64,000 bases of DNA from Nitzschia sp. DOCU1 (GCA_951394045.1 OX595987.1:1736001-1800000); one strand, 5' to 3'. Counted from the stretch's first letter, positions 9,777-19,579 are shown. Numbers and translations: made by a program. Notes: generated by a model not told the origin, from the sequence alone.

Positions 9777-11285
9777 ATGAAGACTCCTGATTACTATCCC
9801 GTCGAGGCTCGAGTCGTCTTGAAAGGCTTGGTGAAAGCCCCCGACTTGAATGGCAAAGTGGGCATTGTCAAGTCGGGTCTCACCAATGGACGCCAGCACG
9901 TGTTGGTGGAAGAGTTAAACAAGTCGGTGGCTTTAAAGGTTTCCAATTTGTCCTATGAGCCTCGTTCCGTCGATAGTTTGTCAGTCAAGGAACTGAAAAA
10001 GATTCTCAAGTCAAAAGCGAGTATTTCGGACTCGGAATTGACTGGCGTGGACAAGTCCGAGTTGCAGTCCAAAGTGTCGGCACTCGATGGGGCTTCTTCT
10101 CCTGAAACGATCGGACAGTGGCTGGCTGAAGAAGCAGTACCAAAGTCGTTTACAGCAGCTACCAAGACGCCCAGTTCGACGTCATCATCTGCTGCCGTCG
10201 ACCCTTCCTTGGATCCAGCACAAGCTGCGGATCAGCTCGCCAATATGAATCCAGAGCAGCTACGACAACAGGCACGGATGATGCGCTCTATGCCTCCTGA
10301 CCAGATTCGAAGAATGAACCCACAGCTGGCGCACATGACAGACGCTCAAATTCTTGCTGCTGCCAGTCAGATGGAAATGATGGCATCGAATCCGGCCATG
10401 ATGAAAATGGCCAGTGAGCAAATCAAGAACATGTCCCCCGAGGATATTCGACGCGCCCAAATGGCGGCTGGTGGAGGTGCAGCAGCAGCCTCTGGTCCGC
10501 GTTCCACCACCGCATCGAACAGTAGCAATCGTTCGACGGGCACTCCCATGCCCGCGGCGCCCGGTACGGCAGCGGAAGCGGCCAAGGCAGCCGAAATGAT
10601 GGCCAACATGACCCCCGAACAGCTCCGCCAACAGGCTGACATGTTCGAGTCCATGTCTCCCGACGCCATTCGTCAAATGAATCCTCAAGTGGCTCACATG
10701 ACGGACGATCAAATCAAAATGGCTGCCACGCAATTCCGTATGATGGCAGACAATCCGGATATGATGAAAATGGTCATGGATCAAATGAAAAACATGACGC
10801 CGGAAGAAATTGAAGCCATGAAGAATGGTGGGGCAGATCCCGCCAAAATGATGGCAGGAGATCCCTCCAAAATGCTGGCGAGTATGGACAAGGAGCAACT
10901 CAAGTCTATGCTCAAGACGGTCAAGGAAAATCCTGAAATGTTGAAGCAATTTGCAGCGTCATCGGGGTTGGGAGAAGAACAACTCGCCAAGGGAATGGAA
11001 ATGTTTGCTGATATGGACGACGATAAGCTGGATATGGCCGTCAATTTGATGCAAAAGGCTCAAAAGGCAAAGGATCTTTGGACCAATGTGGACAATAAGA
11101 CGGGTGGGCATTTGATGAAGATTTTGGTGGCTGGTTCGGTTCTTTTCGTGGCATTGGTAATATACCTGCTCTTTTTCAGGAGCAGTGGGGGTGGGGTCCC
11201 TGTCATGCCAGCAGCAACCGAGGATATTCCGAACCTTTCCGTCAAGCAAACGGTAGAGGAAGATGAATTCGCAACAGAATTTTAG
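9777..11285 (+). CDS. STI1-repeat, tail-anchored membrane protein
   Basis: The start is taken at 9777, 42 codons into a longer open frame, because MKTPDYYPVEARVVLKGL opens a folded domain. The product is 502 aa. Order: a small beta domain of the kind VLKGLVKAPDLNGKVGIV (seen in many algal proteins); a SAP-like helical segment (SLSVKELKKILKSKA); two STI1-like Met/Pro-rich modules opening MNPEQLRQQARMM and MTPEQLRQQADMF, each with MNPQ-AHMTD and NP-MMKM; a third helical module (MDKEQLKSMLKTVKENPEML); then a transmembrane helix (ILVAGSVLFVALVIYLLFF) and a short acidic tail. STI1 modules bind hydrophobic segments or chaperones. By analogy with OEP61-like proteins it may receive tail-anchored or organelle-bound clients at a membrane. 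That is inference; no TPR is present. Confidence 0.75.
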   Translation: MKTPDYYPVEARVVLKGLVKAPDLNGKVGIVKSGLTNGRQHVLVEELNKSVALKVSNLSYEPRSVDSLSVKELKKILKSKASISDSELTGVDKSELQSKVSALDGASSPETIGQWLAEEAVPKSFTAATKTPSSTSSSAAVDPSLDPAQAADQLANMNPEQLRQQARMMRSMPPDQIRRMNPQLAHMTDAQILAAASQMEMMASNPAMMKMASEQIKNMSPEDIRRAQMAAGGGAAAASGPRSTTASNSSNRSTGTPMPAAPGTAAEAAKAAEMMANMTPEQLRQQADMFESMSPDAIRQMNPQVAHMTDDQIKMAATQFRMMADNPDMMKMVMDQMKNMTPEEIEAMKNGGADPAKMMAGDPSKMLASMDKEQLKSMLKTVKENPEMLKQFAASSGLGEEQLAKGMEMFADMDDDKLDMAVNLMQKAQKAKDLWTNVDNKTGGHLMKILVAGSVLFVALVIYLLFFRSSGGGVPVMPAATEDIPNLSVKQTVEEDEFATEF

Positions 11286-11309
11286 ATAACAATTCCGCGA
11301 TACTTTATA

Positions 11310-12419
11310 CTATGCTGATCTACTAGAAGACTCGTGTACAACGGTATTCCCCTCGTCGTCATTGTCAAATCGTAAGCTTTGTTCCATGTGGACTTGTCTC
11401 GCTTCTGTCATGATGCGCTGGACCAAATCATCTACGGCTGGAATATCATGAATCATTCCCTGGCATTGACCCACAAATTGAACACCCCGCTTCAAATCTC
11501 CATCTACCGTTGCTGCCATGATGGCGTCAGTGGCCGCTCCAAATTGTGCCACGGCAAACATTTTGTCAAATTGTGTCAAGAGACCCGGCAGGACTTTCCA
11601 GAGTGGAATATTCATTTGCTGAGCGGCCATAAAGGCGCGATACAATACTACTGGAAACCACGGCCGGCTTTTCATGACTTGATCGGCCATGGGAGACTGT
11701 AAGACACGTGCTGGAATGCCATCGAAATTCTTTCCATAAATCGTGTCATGTTCCGATGCTTTCACAATCGCTTCTTTGGTTGCCTGCGCCAAGGGACTTT
11801 CCTGGGTGACAGCCATGCGAGATCCCATGGCCACCGCGTCGGCACCCAGTGACAAGGCAGCATGAAGACCACGACCCGTCGCAAATCCACCCGCTGCTAC
11901 TATTGGCACATTTGGAAAATCTTGACTCAACGAGGGTACCAAGACGAGTGAAGTGACATTGCCACCATGAGCCGCCGCTTCATGTCCCGTCACCATGAAG
12001 GCATCGGCACCTGCATCCAAAGCGGCTTGTGCGTGTTTTTGATTGGTGACAGTCGCCAACATTTTACCTCCATATTTTGACAAGCCATTGGCAATCCATT
12101 CTGCCTTGCCCAGACTGACATTGATAATAGGCACCTCTTCTTCCAAGGCCACCTTGGCATTTTCGGCAGCGCCAGGCATGAGCAGTGTCGCTCCAATTCC
12201 AAAAGGCTTATCCGTCAGGGATCGGATCTTGTGAATCGACGCTCGAGTTTCTTGCGCATTGAGTGGTCCCGTGGCCAAAATGCCCACTCCACCCGCGTTG
12301 GAGACGGCTGCCACCAGTTCGGGTGTCGATATCCACGACATGCCTGGAAGAACAATGGGATAACGACATTGAAATAGTGTCGTGATTCGCGTCGAAACGG
12401 AAGCAGTTTTCAAACTCAT
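11310..12419 (-). CDS. Nitronate monooxygenase / 2-nitropropane dioxygenase family protein
   Basis: A single exon of 369 aa forming a TIM-barrel flavoprotein. It begins with the family N-terminus (YPIVLPGMSWIS, PELVAAVSNAGGVGIL). The active-site loop is GHEAAAHGG and the FMN phosphate-binding segment is VAAGGFATGRGLHAALSLG, with GSRMAVTQES following. These are hallmarks of the NMO/FabK-like family, which oxidises alkyl nitronates with FMN. The C-terminal acidic tail is not conserved. The 3' end faces the 3' end of the preceding STI1 gene (24 bp between stops), so their transcripts probably overlap. Confidence 0.88.
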   Translation of the reverse strand: MSLKTASVSTRITTLFQCRYPIVLPGMSWISTPELVAAVSNAGGVGILATGPLNAQETRASIHKIRSLTDKPFGIGATLLMPGAAENAKVALEEEVPIINVSLGKAEWIANGLSKYGGKMLATVTNQKHAQAALDAGADAFMVTGHEAAAHGGNVTSLVLVPSLSQDFPNVPIVAAGGFATGRGLHAALSLGADAVAMGSRMAVTQESPLAQATKEAIVKASEHDTIYGKNFDGIPARVLQSPMADQVMKSRPWFPVVLYRAFMAAQQMNIPLWKVLPGLLTQFDKMFAVAQFGAATDAIMAATVDGDLKRGVQFVGQCQGMIHDIPAVDDLVQRIMTEARQVHMEQSLRFDNDDEGNTVVHESSSRSA

Positions 12420-12930
12420 GTCTTTTAGTTTGTCGATTCAGTCCAATTTCCCGAAATGCGTCGGTGATGTAATAGTGTAATGATATCAACACCTTGAGTA
12501 GAACCTTTGTCCAGAACGTCTAACAATCACATTGGCGAAGAAGGGCGAAGTAGTGGAAGAAAGAAAAAGACGGCGGATGTGATGGCATCGATCGTGACGC
12601 GCGCCGAAAAGATCGGAGAGTGAAAAGGGGGGATGGGGGATTGGGCTGGCAGAAGAGGGGCAGTGGGTGCGAAGGTCCGTATCGACAGGGTCGACCATGA
12701 CTGGACGTACATTACATAAGAACTACGGTAGGCGAAGGTGATGGCGGTCAAACCAAGACGCAATGCTAACTCTAGTAGAGCCGTCGTTGTTGATAGTAAA
12801 GATATTGTGGAAACACGACTACCTGGTATTGGAATTGGTGGAAGCTGCCGGTAGGAACGAGTCGTCGATGGCTAGTGCTAGTAGATTGCAGTCGTCAAGA
12901 GTTTCACTTCGTGTCCACTTTCTATTATTA
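12420..12930. other. Intergenic between the NMO start and the PGAM5 stop
   Basis: It holds the NMO 5' region and the PGAM5 3' end. A 30-bp stretch at 12693-12722 (GACCATGACTGGACGTACAT...) matches 44978-45007 at about 25 of 30 positions; see findings. No coding call is made. Confidence 0.5.
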
Positions 12931-13953
12931 CTACCAGTTGTAGCCTGTATGCATGGAAAAGGTGGTCATGCCGTAAGGAAGATGGCCAATGTCTCCCAGC
13001 ATCCGACAACTGACCGTACCTGTCGGTCGGATTGTAAGATATGTCAGAGAACAATTGAAGGTGCACAGGCGTAGCCAAGCTTCCGGTGGCACCTGCAATG
13101 CTCGGCACAGAAAGTATCGAATGACATTGGCGTGGCACACAATGATTTCAAACTCGTGCTTGCACCGATCACCAGCCTGTTTCTTTTCTTCATCCTTGCT
13201 GCCGTCCTCACTTGTCTGGGGCGGTGGTGGAGCTCGATAGAAGTATTTCTGATAGGCAGCTTCAATTCGAGCGTGCTGCTCGTCCGTCTTTTCTATCGTC
13301 GATTGCGACGCCCTGCCGCCTGGAATGGTATGGCAAGGTCGACCTTCGTTCAAGTCAGGATCCGGTTCAGCGTACTCCACACCTGGTAAATGTGCCGCGA
13401 TAATGTCTGCCGTCTCCTTGGCCCTTGCCAGGTTGGAGACTCGCACTACTTTGATTTTGCAAGGTCCAAATTCCTTATTGACGCCGTCCATCATTTCGCG
13501 CAATCGTTTGCCCGTCATATCGGCTTGCTGCCTCCCCAGTTCTGTCAACAAACGCTTGGAATCATCCTTTTCTTCTTCAGTGTATTGTCCGTGTCGAATC
13601 AAAATAATGTGGCGCGTCACTCCTTCCTTTCGCAAATGCCGCATTCGCTGACGATCTTCCTCCTCATCTCCCGTCGGTTTGGGATGCAAATGGTCCCAGT
13701 TGTTGTCCCACAACGGATATTCCACTCGGGGTTGCCACAACTGGCGTTTTGGAAATAATCGGTGAAAGTCGCCCTTGGCGTCGGGGATCATTCCGTAGGG
13801 TCTGGGTGGTCGAGGGGGTGCTTCGAGTTCTTTCTCGGCAGTGTTCGGTGCTTCGCACGCGGACGACGACGACTGCCAAAACGGCGACGAAGCAAGAAAG
13901 GCTCCTACCGCTGGGGCTCCATGACGGATGAATCGGAAACTCGAAGTGGCCAT
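12931..13953 (-). CDS. PGAM5: PGAM5-like mitochondrial Ser/Thr protein phosphatase
   Basis: A single exon of 340 aa. The histidine phosphatase domain starts HIILIRHGQY, with the catalytic phospho-His in RHG. A basic site is at VSNLARAKETADII, and the second catalytic His is in IIVCHANVIRYF. Just before the domain is the WDNNWD motif (YPLWDNNWDHLHP), characteristic of PGAM5, where it drives multimer assembly and activation. The N-terminus (RFIRHGAPAVGAFLASSP) fits a mitochondrial presequence or membrane helix. PGAM5 is a protein phosphatase of mitochondrial quality control. A low-complexity insert (APPPPQTSEDGSKDEEKK) is specific to this copy. Its promoter side is cut by the retrotransposon starting 137 bp upstream of the ATG. 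Confidence 0.88.
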   Translation of the reverse strand: MATSSFRFIRHGAPAVGAFLASSPFWQSSSSACEAPNTAEKELEAPPRPPRPYGMIPDAKGDFHRLFPKRQLWQPRVEYPLWDNNWDHLHPKPTGDEEEDRQRMRHLRKEGVTRHIILIRHGQYTEEEKDDSKRLLTELGRQQADMTGKRLREMMDGVNKEFGPCKIKVVRVSNLARAKETADIIAAHLPGVEYAEPDPDLNEGRPCHTIPGGRASQSTIEKTDEQHARIEAAYQKYFYRAPPPPQTSEDGSKDEEKKQAGDRCKHEFEIIVCHANVIRYFLCRALQVPPEAWLRLCTFNCSLTYLTIRPTGTVSCRMLGDIGHLPYGMTTFSMHTGYNW

Positions 13954-14089
13954 TGAAGATTACTAAAAAGCAAGAAAGCAAAAAGCAGAAACAATATTCC
14001 AAGCTGGGATGAGGGAGGCCCGATTTGTAATGCGAAAAGCGGAAGGAGGGTCATTGGTCGTTGGCCGATTCTTTTGTGGTTGGCCGAGG

Positions 14090-14273
14090 CGTAAGCATCA
14101 GCAAACGACGGAGGGAGGACAGACGCCAGAGGAACGACGACCACCAGTCAGATGACCCGTCAGAGAAAGTAGCTAGCTTCCGAAGGCAACCCCGATGAGT
14201 TGTGAGAGAGTCACAATCTCAACGGAACTGAACAAGATTCAGACCCCTTTTGATTGTTGTAGCAATTTTAAAA
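14090..14273 (+). repeat. Split direct repeat A1 of the YR retrotransposon
   Basis: A 184-bp left terminus beginning CGTAAGCATCAGC and ending CAATTTTAAAA. It matches 20648-20831 with a constant 6,558-bp offset. It contains the first in-frame ATG of the gag frame (14195). Confidence 0.92.
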
Positions 14274-16417
14274 CGTTGTTTCTCCTTTGTTCAATGGCTT
14301 CTACTACCTTCAAGTGGTCCAACTTCCTGGCCTCGCGTGCGAGTTTGGAAGGGTCCTGGCCAAACGCAAACCTAGGAAAGCCTTTGTCGGCGTTTGACGC
14401 GTCCGGAGGCCAAGACTTTGGAAGACAACTCGTTGAGTTTGGAACCATGGCGGGAGATGGCGCCGTCCTAGCTGCGGAACCCCACGAAAAAGTTAGGTTC
14501 GTCCATAACGTGACCGTTGTGAAGGACGAAGACGGAGAGTTCAAACTGGTCGGAGCATCAGGATTGGGAAAACAAACACTCAAGTATGTGATGATCACCC
14601 AGGAGACTGTGAAAGGCGAGAATGGAGGAGGACCGCACCATACTCGCCGATTGAGTACCAAGATCCCTGGATTGGACACCCTACTTGGAGCCCAGTCGGC
14701 GGCGGAGTTCAAAGCATTGAAAGCAGGCGATGACGGGACAGACTATGTGCCTGATGAGCACCGTGGCATCTTCTGGATCCACCCCAAGCTGTGGGGAGCA
14801 ATGCCGTCGGGACCTACCCAGAGCGAAGAAGCAGCATGGAAACTACTGGAGAAGTTCGAAAAGACCACAAGTGAGTTGGATGGGATGACTGTGGAAAGCG
14901 CCTCTGAGGACCAGAAAGGGCTCAAGGAACTTCTTGCATGGCTGTGGCTGGTTGCCAATGGGCATCACAAGAGTAGCACTGAAGACACCCCAGGATCCAG
15001 CGAGATGGACGATGTATGCCACCAGATTGGGAGGAAGTTGATCGCTCTCCAAGAAACAAGCAGCCCGACCACACCCAATGCAATGGCACCAGTGGGAGCT
15101 GGACAAGGAGGGGGCACGGTAACAGACGCTGGTCTCCGAGATGTCATGCTTATGATTGCCAAGACCAACGAGAGAGCGCTGGAAGCCCAGCTCAAGGAAA
15201 GGGAGCGCAAACAGATGACACACAGGTTCACAGAGGAAGGGAAAGACCTGTTCCGCCTGCTGTCAGCCAGTGATTGGATGGACTTTGAGCCCGTCATGCC
15301 CAAATTCACCGAGAGACTGCTCAGTGACAAGGATGCTGGGAAGGCACTACAGTTTGCGCTGGGTGAGATCGACAGGGCCGCTTGGTCCTGTGATATCAAC
15401 ACCAACTGTCTTGTGCAGTTCTTCTCCCAAGGATACCTGGCAAGGGACTACAACACCTTGCCCAGTGGCCTGACAGTGTTCATGTTTTCCCCCAAGACGG
15501 TACCCAAGGCCTCTACTGTCAAGGAACGTGAGTTTGCGATGCGTTCAACATTTGGAGCAGAAGACCTAGGAGACGAGGGCGTAAAACTGTTTGCCAAGAG
15601 CGAACTTCATATCCCAAGCAACTTCGATGAGTTGGCAAAACAAGTGGATTGTACGGTGAAACTTGTACAACTGCTGAACGGACCCCACAATATTGCAATA
15701 CAAGGGTACCAAACGGCCCTGATGAAACTGCGCGAACATGAAAGGATGCTGGTGCTTATTGCACCCACCAAGGTAGCCATGTGGGCCAAACTAGCATTCG
15801 CATTTGACCGAGCATTCCAACTCTTCTTGAGGAAGTTCACCGGTATCATCATAAGCACACAAGACGGAGAATCAGCCATCGAGAAGGGCCGGTACGAACT
15901 AGCCACATTTATGGAAGATGACGTCAAGACACTGTTCCTCCAGACAGCGTATGGCCACCTGCCTGATCTGCAACTACCTCCCTCCTTCAATGGGTCCGCG
16001 GTGGCTGTGACAGCCCCAGCCCCAGGGGGAGGACGTGCCAGAACTGTGGTGACAACAACAAGCGAGAGAGACAGCCCAGGAGGAAGGGCAGGGAACAGCG
16101 ACCCAGCCTGGTACGGAACGAACCCAGCCCCCATCCAAGCGTGGAAACTGCCCAGTGGTAGAGAGTTCAAGTCAGTATTCAACTTCGATGACCAGAGAAG
16201 GAACCACTTCACCCAGGGCTGGCCCAAGACCAAGCATCACAGGAGTGGGGAACCCCGCTTCCTATGCATACGCTACCAAGTCGAAGGAGTCTGCAAAGGA
16301 CGATGCAGGGGAGCCCACAAGCCAAGTGACAAGCTGACAACTGAAGAACACGACATAATCAGTGGTAAGTTGGAGGCGGCATGGGCCTTCCGAGGGGAGA
16401 ATACCCACAGTAACTGA
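14195..16417 (+). CDS. Gag-like protein of the YR retrotransposon
   Basis: 740 aa from the first ATG, which lies inside repeat A1. A second ATG at 14294 (MASTTFKWSNFLAS) is equally plausible. The body is mostly helical and has no domain I can name. Near the C-terminus is a CCCH-type zinc knuckle (C691, C700, C704, H708; context LCIRYQVEGVCKGRCRGAH), consistent with nucleic-acid binding by a capsid or nucleocapsid protein. Position ahead of the polymerase frame supports the gag assignment. The frame is uninterrupted. Confidence 0.75.
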   Translation: MSCERVTISTELNKIQTPFDCCSNFKTLFLLCSMASTTFKWSNFLASRASLEGSWPNANLGKPLSAFDASGGQDFGRQLVEFGTMAGDGAVLAAEPHEKVRFVHNVTVVKDEDGEFKLVGASGLGKQTLKYVMITQETVKGENGGGPHHTRRLSTKIPGLDTLLGAQSAAEFKALKAGDDGTDYVPDEHRGIFWIHPKLWGAMPSGPTQSEEAAWKLLEKFEKTTSELDGMTVESASEDQKGLKELLAWLWLVANGHHKSSTEDTPGSSEMDDVCHQIGRKLIALQETSSPTTPNAMAPVGAGQGGGTVTDAGLRDVMLMIAKTNERALEAQLKERERKQMTHRFTEEGKDLFRLLSASDWMDFEPVMPKFTERLLSDKDAGKALQFALGEIDRAAWSCDINTNCLVQFFSQGYLARDYNTLPSGLTVFMFSPKTVPKASTVKEREFAMRSTFGAEDLGDEGVKLFAKSELHIPSNFDELAKQVDCTVKLVQLLNGPHNIAIQGYQTALMKLREHERMLVLIAPTKVAMWAKLAFAFDRAFQLFLRKFTGIIISTQDGESAIEKGRYELATFMEDDVKTLFLQTAYGHLPDLQLPPSFNGSAVAVTAPAPGGGRARTVVTTTSERDSPGGRAGNSDPAWYGTNPAPIQAWKLPSGREFKSVFNFDDQRRNHFTQGWPKTKHHRSGEPRFLCIRYQVEGVCKGRCRGAHKPSDKLTTEEHDIISGKLEAAWAFRGENTHSN

Positions 16418-17146
16418 GAAGTACGCCGGGCCGGTCGGACTCCTGAGATATATCGTATTCTCGATCGTCCACTGTGTGTCGATACTGACCGGTTCGGCGG
16501 CGGTAGTTCTACAATAGTAGATGCCCAACCTACAAGAGCTGCCCAACAACAACCACAACAAGGGAACAAACTTCACGCCAGCATCAGAAGGAGAGGTCCG
16601 GGCACAAAGTTTTTGTGCTCGGACCAAGAATTTTGGCCTGAGCGCGCCCCAACTCAAAAGACTGTTGACGGACAGACTCCACGAACCGACGTCACTAATT
16701 TTGGTCCGAGCCCCAAGTCATTGTGCTCGGACCAAAAATGTTGGTCTGCGCGCGCCCCAACCCAAAAGTTTGTCTCAACCTTCTCCACCTTGGAAGTACC
16801 GAATAAGGGGGGAAATAACGCAAAAAGGACCGTTGATGGACAGACTCGGGCACATGATGTGACCACAACAACTACTCACAAAACCCAGACACCCAGTGAA
16901 CCATTGCGTTCTGTGTCGTGGCTAGTGGACCAGATGAGGGGAAACCCCACCAGACTACTTGATGATCAAACCAAGACCAGAAACATGAGACGGGTTGCAA
17001 AATTAAATGTGCGTGACGCCGAGACCATTAGTAAGTATCTTCCTTCGAATGTTGTCACGCTCTTTCCCACCCTCCACGCCCCAAATGACTTCTTCCAGCC
17101 ACCTCTTTGGTTGACGCTCTCTGTGCGGTTGCTCAATGGTGCAGCG
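16418..17146 (+). other. Gag-pol spacer with inverted repeats
   Basis: The first 195 bases lie outside the gag frame and the RT frame, and the rest is the doubtful N-terminus of the RT frame. At 16699-16737 is a perfect 12-bp stem (TTTTGGTCCGAG with CTCGGACCAAAA) around a 15-nt loop. The string TGTGCTCGGACCAA occurs twice (near 16615 and 16722), and both copies are followed by GCGCGCCCCAAC. The structure could guide translation of the RT frame or be a relic of internal duplication. Confidence 0.5.
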
Positions 17147-19579
17147 ATGTCTGTCCCAGAGAAGCCACCCTTTGAGTTCGACACTGGTGATGAAGCCATG
17201 AGGAAAAATTTGGAGCTACTGAGGGAATTTGACTATGACTTGGACGCGATTAGCAAACACTATGCCAATTCAACGATTGGATATGGTATGGAGTTTAGGC
17301 CCGTCCCAGACCTGGAGAAGATATACAGGAAGCACCCAAGTTGGAACAAAATGAAGACATACATGACAGAAGGAGTCTCGTTCCATTTTGACTGGGAGCT
17401 GACAGAAGCAGATAGGAAGGAAGACCTCGAGCTGGCAATGGAGTATGGGAACCACAAGTCAGCGGCCAGCAACGAAGTTGAGGTCAGGAGATTACTCGAG
17501 AAAGAAGTACTCCATGGCTTTGCCTTGCCAATACCCCTGGATAGCCTCGTTGAGCTGCCGGGAGCCTTACTACAACCGATGGGAGCAGCAAAACAAGCAA
17601 CGCTAGGCCCAACAGGAGAGAGGATCGAGAAGACGCGACTGACCCACGACAGCTCCTTCAACTTCACCAAAACTAAACGATCAATCAATGATCGTATAGA
17701 CCAAGACGCCTACAATGAGCTAATCTATGGGTTTTGCCTGTCAAGAATACTACACTTCATGGTTGCCTTGCGGTTGGAGTTCCCGAACAAGACGATCTTT
17801 ACGGCCAAGTTCGATTATGCTGATGCCTACAGGAGGCTCCACCACAATGGGAGAACTGCAATGATGCAGATCATAGCGCTAGGCAAAATGGCTCTCATCA
17901 TGCTTCGATTAGCCTTTGGGGGAACGCCAAACCCAGCAGGCTGGACAACAATATCAGAAATGGTGACCGACCTAGCCAACGAGATCCTCATCGACACTCG
18001 ATGGGATCCCACCAAGACGTACCCACCAGGTCGAGAGACGGTACCTCCACCAATTAGAAACAGCAAGGCCAAGGACATCAGGCCAGCACGGGAACTGGTG
18101 TACGACATACCTACCAATGTGCCGGCACGGACCGATGACTTTGTAGACGACCTCATCAACACGTGTATTGATGATGACAAATGGCTGGAGCGGTCAGGAA
18201 AGTGTATACCCTTGGCAGTGCATGTGACCAGCCGACCCTACGAAGGAGACAAGGAGCCCATCAAGAGACGACCAAACCTGAGTCCTGAAAAGCTGGCAGC
18301 AGAAGGGACCCATGCCGAAGTCCAAATGGTGCTCGGATGGGAACTGGATGGGAGGGCCCTAGAGTTAAGACTACCAACCGACAAGTTCCTTGCATGGAGC
18401 CAGGACATGAAAGTGGCAACGAACCAGAGGAAGATGACAATCAAAGCTCTAGAGTCTCTATTGGGAAGGCTGAATCATGCTGCCTTTACCCTGCCACTGA
18501 GCCGACACTTCCTGTCACGACTGAGAGACAAGGTTGACCCCAAGCGGAGAAAGTGGGGAAGGACAAACTTGAGTGATTCTGATGTGAACGATCTAGAGCA
18601 GTTCATGTTGTTTCTAGAGAGAGCACACCGAGGGATATCCATCAACCTCCTGGTGCACAGGAAACCAGGTGGCATTGGGGTGTCTGACTCATGCCCCGTG
18701 GGGCTGGGAGGATTCCTTGTGCACACAGGGAGAGGGTGGAGACTTAAAATCCCACCGGGCACCAACATACGAAAAGGAAGCGCCGCCAACAACGTCCTAG
18801 AGTTTCTCGCCCTGGCTATCACCATCTGGCTTATGTGTGATGACGCAAAGGAAGGGAGCTATGAATGCCTACTGTCACTGGCCGACTACACCAGTGCCCT
18901 GGGATGGATGTACAAGGCCGGGAGACTGAAACCAGACTCTCCCTACTTTGAAGCGGTCCAACTCATTGCCAGAAAGATTGCAACCCTCACCTATGAAGCT
19001 GACGTCTGCCTATGCCGCCAACACATCAAGGGAAAAGAGAACTTTATCGCTGACTTGCTTTCATTTGAAGGGAACGAGAGGGTGGAGGGAACTTGCCCGC
19101 TTACTGCTGACTGCCCGGACAATGTAACACTCACCCAGCGTGTCCACAAATACTTCCCACAGATGATTCCCCCAGGCTTTCAAATCTCCCCCCTGGAGCC
19201 CGAAAAACTCTCCTGGATAGTACAGGTGCTGCGAACGCTCGAATCGTCAATGACGCCAGATGTGAGTCCTCCAACGAGACCCAAGATAGATGGTGGCGCC
19301 GATACCAGCACTTCCTCAAGCTCATGGACCTTGATCAACAAGCGGTCGATTGTCTACCTGCACAAGAGAAAGAGATCATCGGAAAAGCTTTCCTTGAAGC
19401 CAGCAGAACTTGGCAATTTGACAGCAGCGGAAGGATGGTTGGAAGGCGTTGTGAGCCGCTGGCAAGCAACACAGTCAGAAGTGCCACAAGCGCAGTGGCT
19501 GCGACGATACGGGGCAGTTTCGGGGTCAGCCCCTTTCACGACAAAGGAGGGAAACTTACACCAGCATTGGGAAAGCTGA
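16613..19579 (+). CDS. Reverse transcriptase-RNase H polyprotein of the YR retrotransposon
   Basis: 988 aa if started at 16613. A start at 17147 (MSVPEKPPFEFDTG) is also possible because the preceding 178 residues look non-globular. The RT palm is visible at KTRLTHDSSFNF (about residue 343), FTAKFDYADAYRRLHH (first catalytic Asp) and LAFGGTPNPAGW. The catalytic box is FVDD at residues 510-513. The RNase H region, about residues 665-815, has GVSDSCPVGLGGF (Asp), NNVLEFLALAI (Glu), LADYTSALGW (Asp) and GKENFIADLLS (Asp), giving a full DEDD set. This layout (RT then RNase H, no integrase) is typical of DIRS-order elements, which copy RNA into a circular DNA. The 3' end overlaps the recombinase frame by 256 bp. 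Confidence 0.9.
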   Translation: MCSDQEFWPERAPTQKTVDGQTPRTDVTNFGPSPKSLCSDQKCWSARAPTQKFVSTFSTLEVPNKGGNNAKRTVDGQTRAHDVTTTTTHKTQTPSEPLRSVSWLVDQMRGNPTRLLDDQTKTRNMRRVAKLNVRDAETISKYLPSNVVTLFPTLHAPNDFFQPPLWLTLSVRLLNGAAMSVPEKPPFEFDTGDEAMRKNLELLREFDYDLDAISKHYANSTIGYGMEFRPVPDLEKIYRKHPSWNKMKTYMTEGVSFHFDWELTEADRKEDLELAMEYGNHKSAASNEVEVRRLLEKEVLHGFALPIPLDSLVELPGALLQPMGAAKQATLGPTGERIEKTRLTHDSSFNFTKTKRSINDRIDQDAYNELIYGFCLSRILHFMVALRLEFPNKTIFTAKFDYADAYRRLHHNGRTAMMQIIALGKMALIMLRLAFGGTPNPAGWTTISEMVTDLANEILIDTRWDPTKTYPPGRETVPPPIRNSKAKDIRPARELVYDIPTNVPARTDDFVDDLINTCIDDDKWLERSGKCIPLAVHVTSRPYEGDKEPIKRRPNLSPEKLAAEGTHAEVQMVLGWELDGRALELRLPTDKFLAWSQDMKVATNQRKMTIKALESLLGRLNHAAFTLPLSRHFLSRLRDKVDPKRRKWGRTNLSDSDVNDLEQFMLFLERAHRGISINLLVHRKPGGIGVSDSCPVGLGGFLVHTGRGWRLKIPPGTNIRKGSAANNVLEFLALAITIWLMCDDAKEGSYECLLSLADYTSALGWMYKAGRLKPDSPYFEAVQLIARKIATLTYEADVCLCRQHIKGKENFIADLLSFEGNERVEGTCPLTADCPDNVTLTQRVHKYFPQMIPPGFQISPLEPEKLSWIVQVLRTLESSMTPDVSPPTRPKIDGGADTSTSSSSWTLINKRSIVYLHKRKRSSEKLSLKPAELGNLTAAEGWLEGVVSRWQATQSEVPQAQWLRRYGAVSGSAPFTTKEGNLHQHWES

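Noticed and set aside
10260..10949. 229-aa His-rich minus-strand frame opposite the STI1 protein
   Set aside because: The His/Arg/Leu composition is the mirror of Met/Gln/Asn codons in the STI1 repeats.
14059..14089. TTGGCCGA direct repeats left of the retrotransposon as a target-site duplication
   Set aside because: Both copies lie on the left flank and none is found at the right flank; YR elements do not normally make target duplications.
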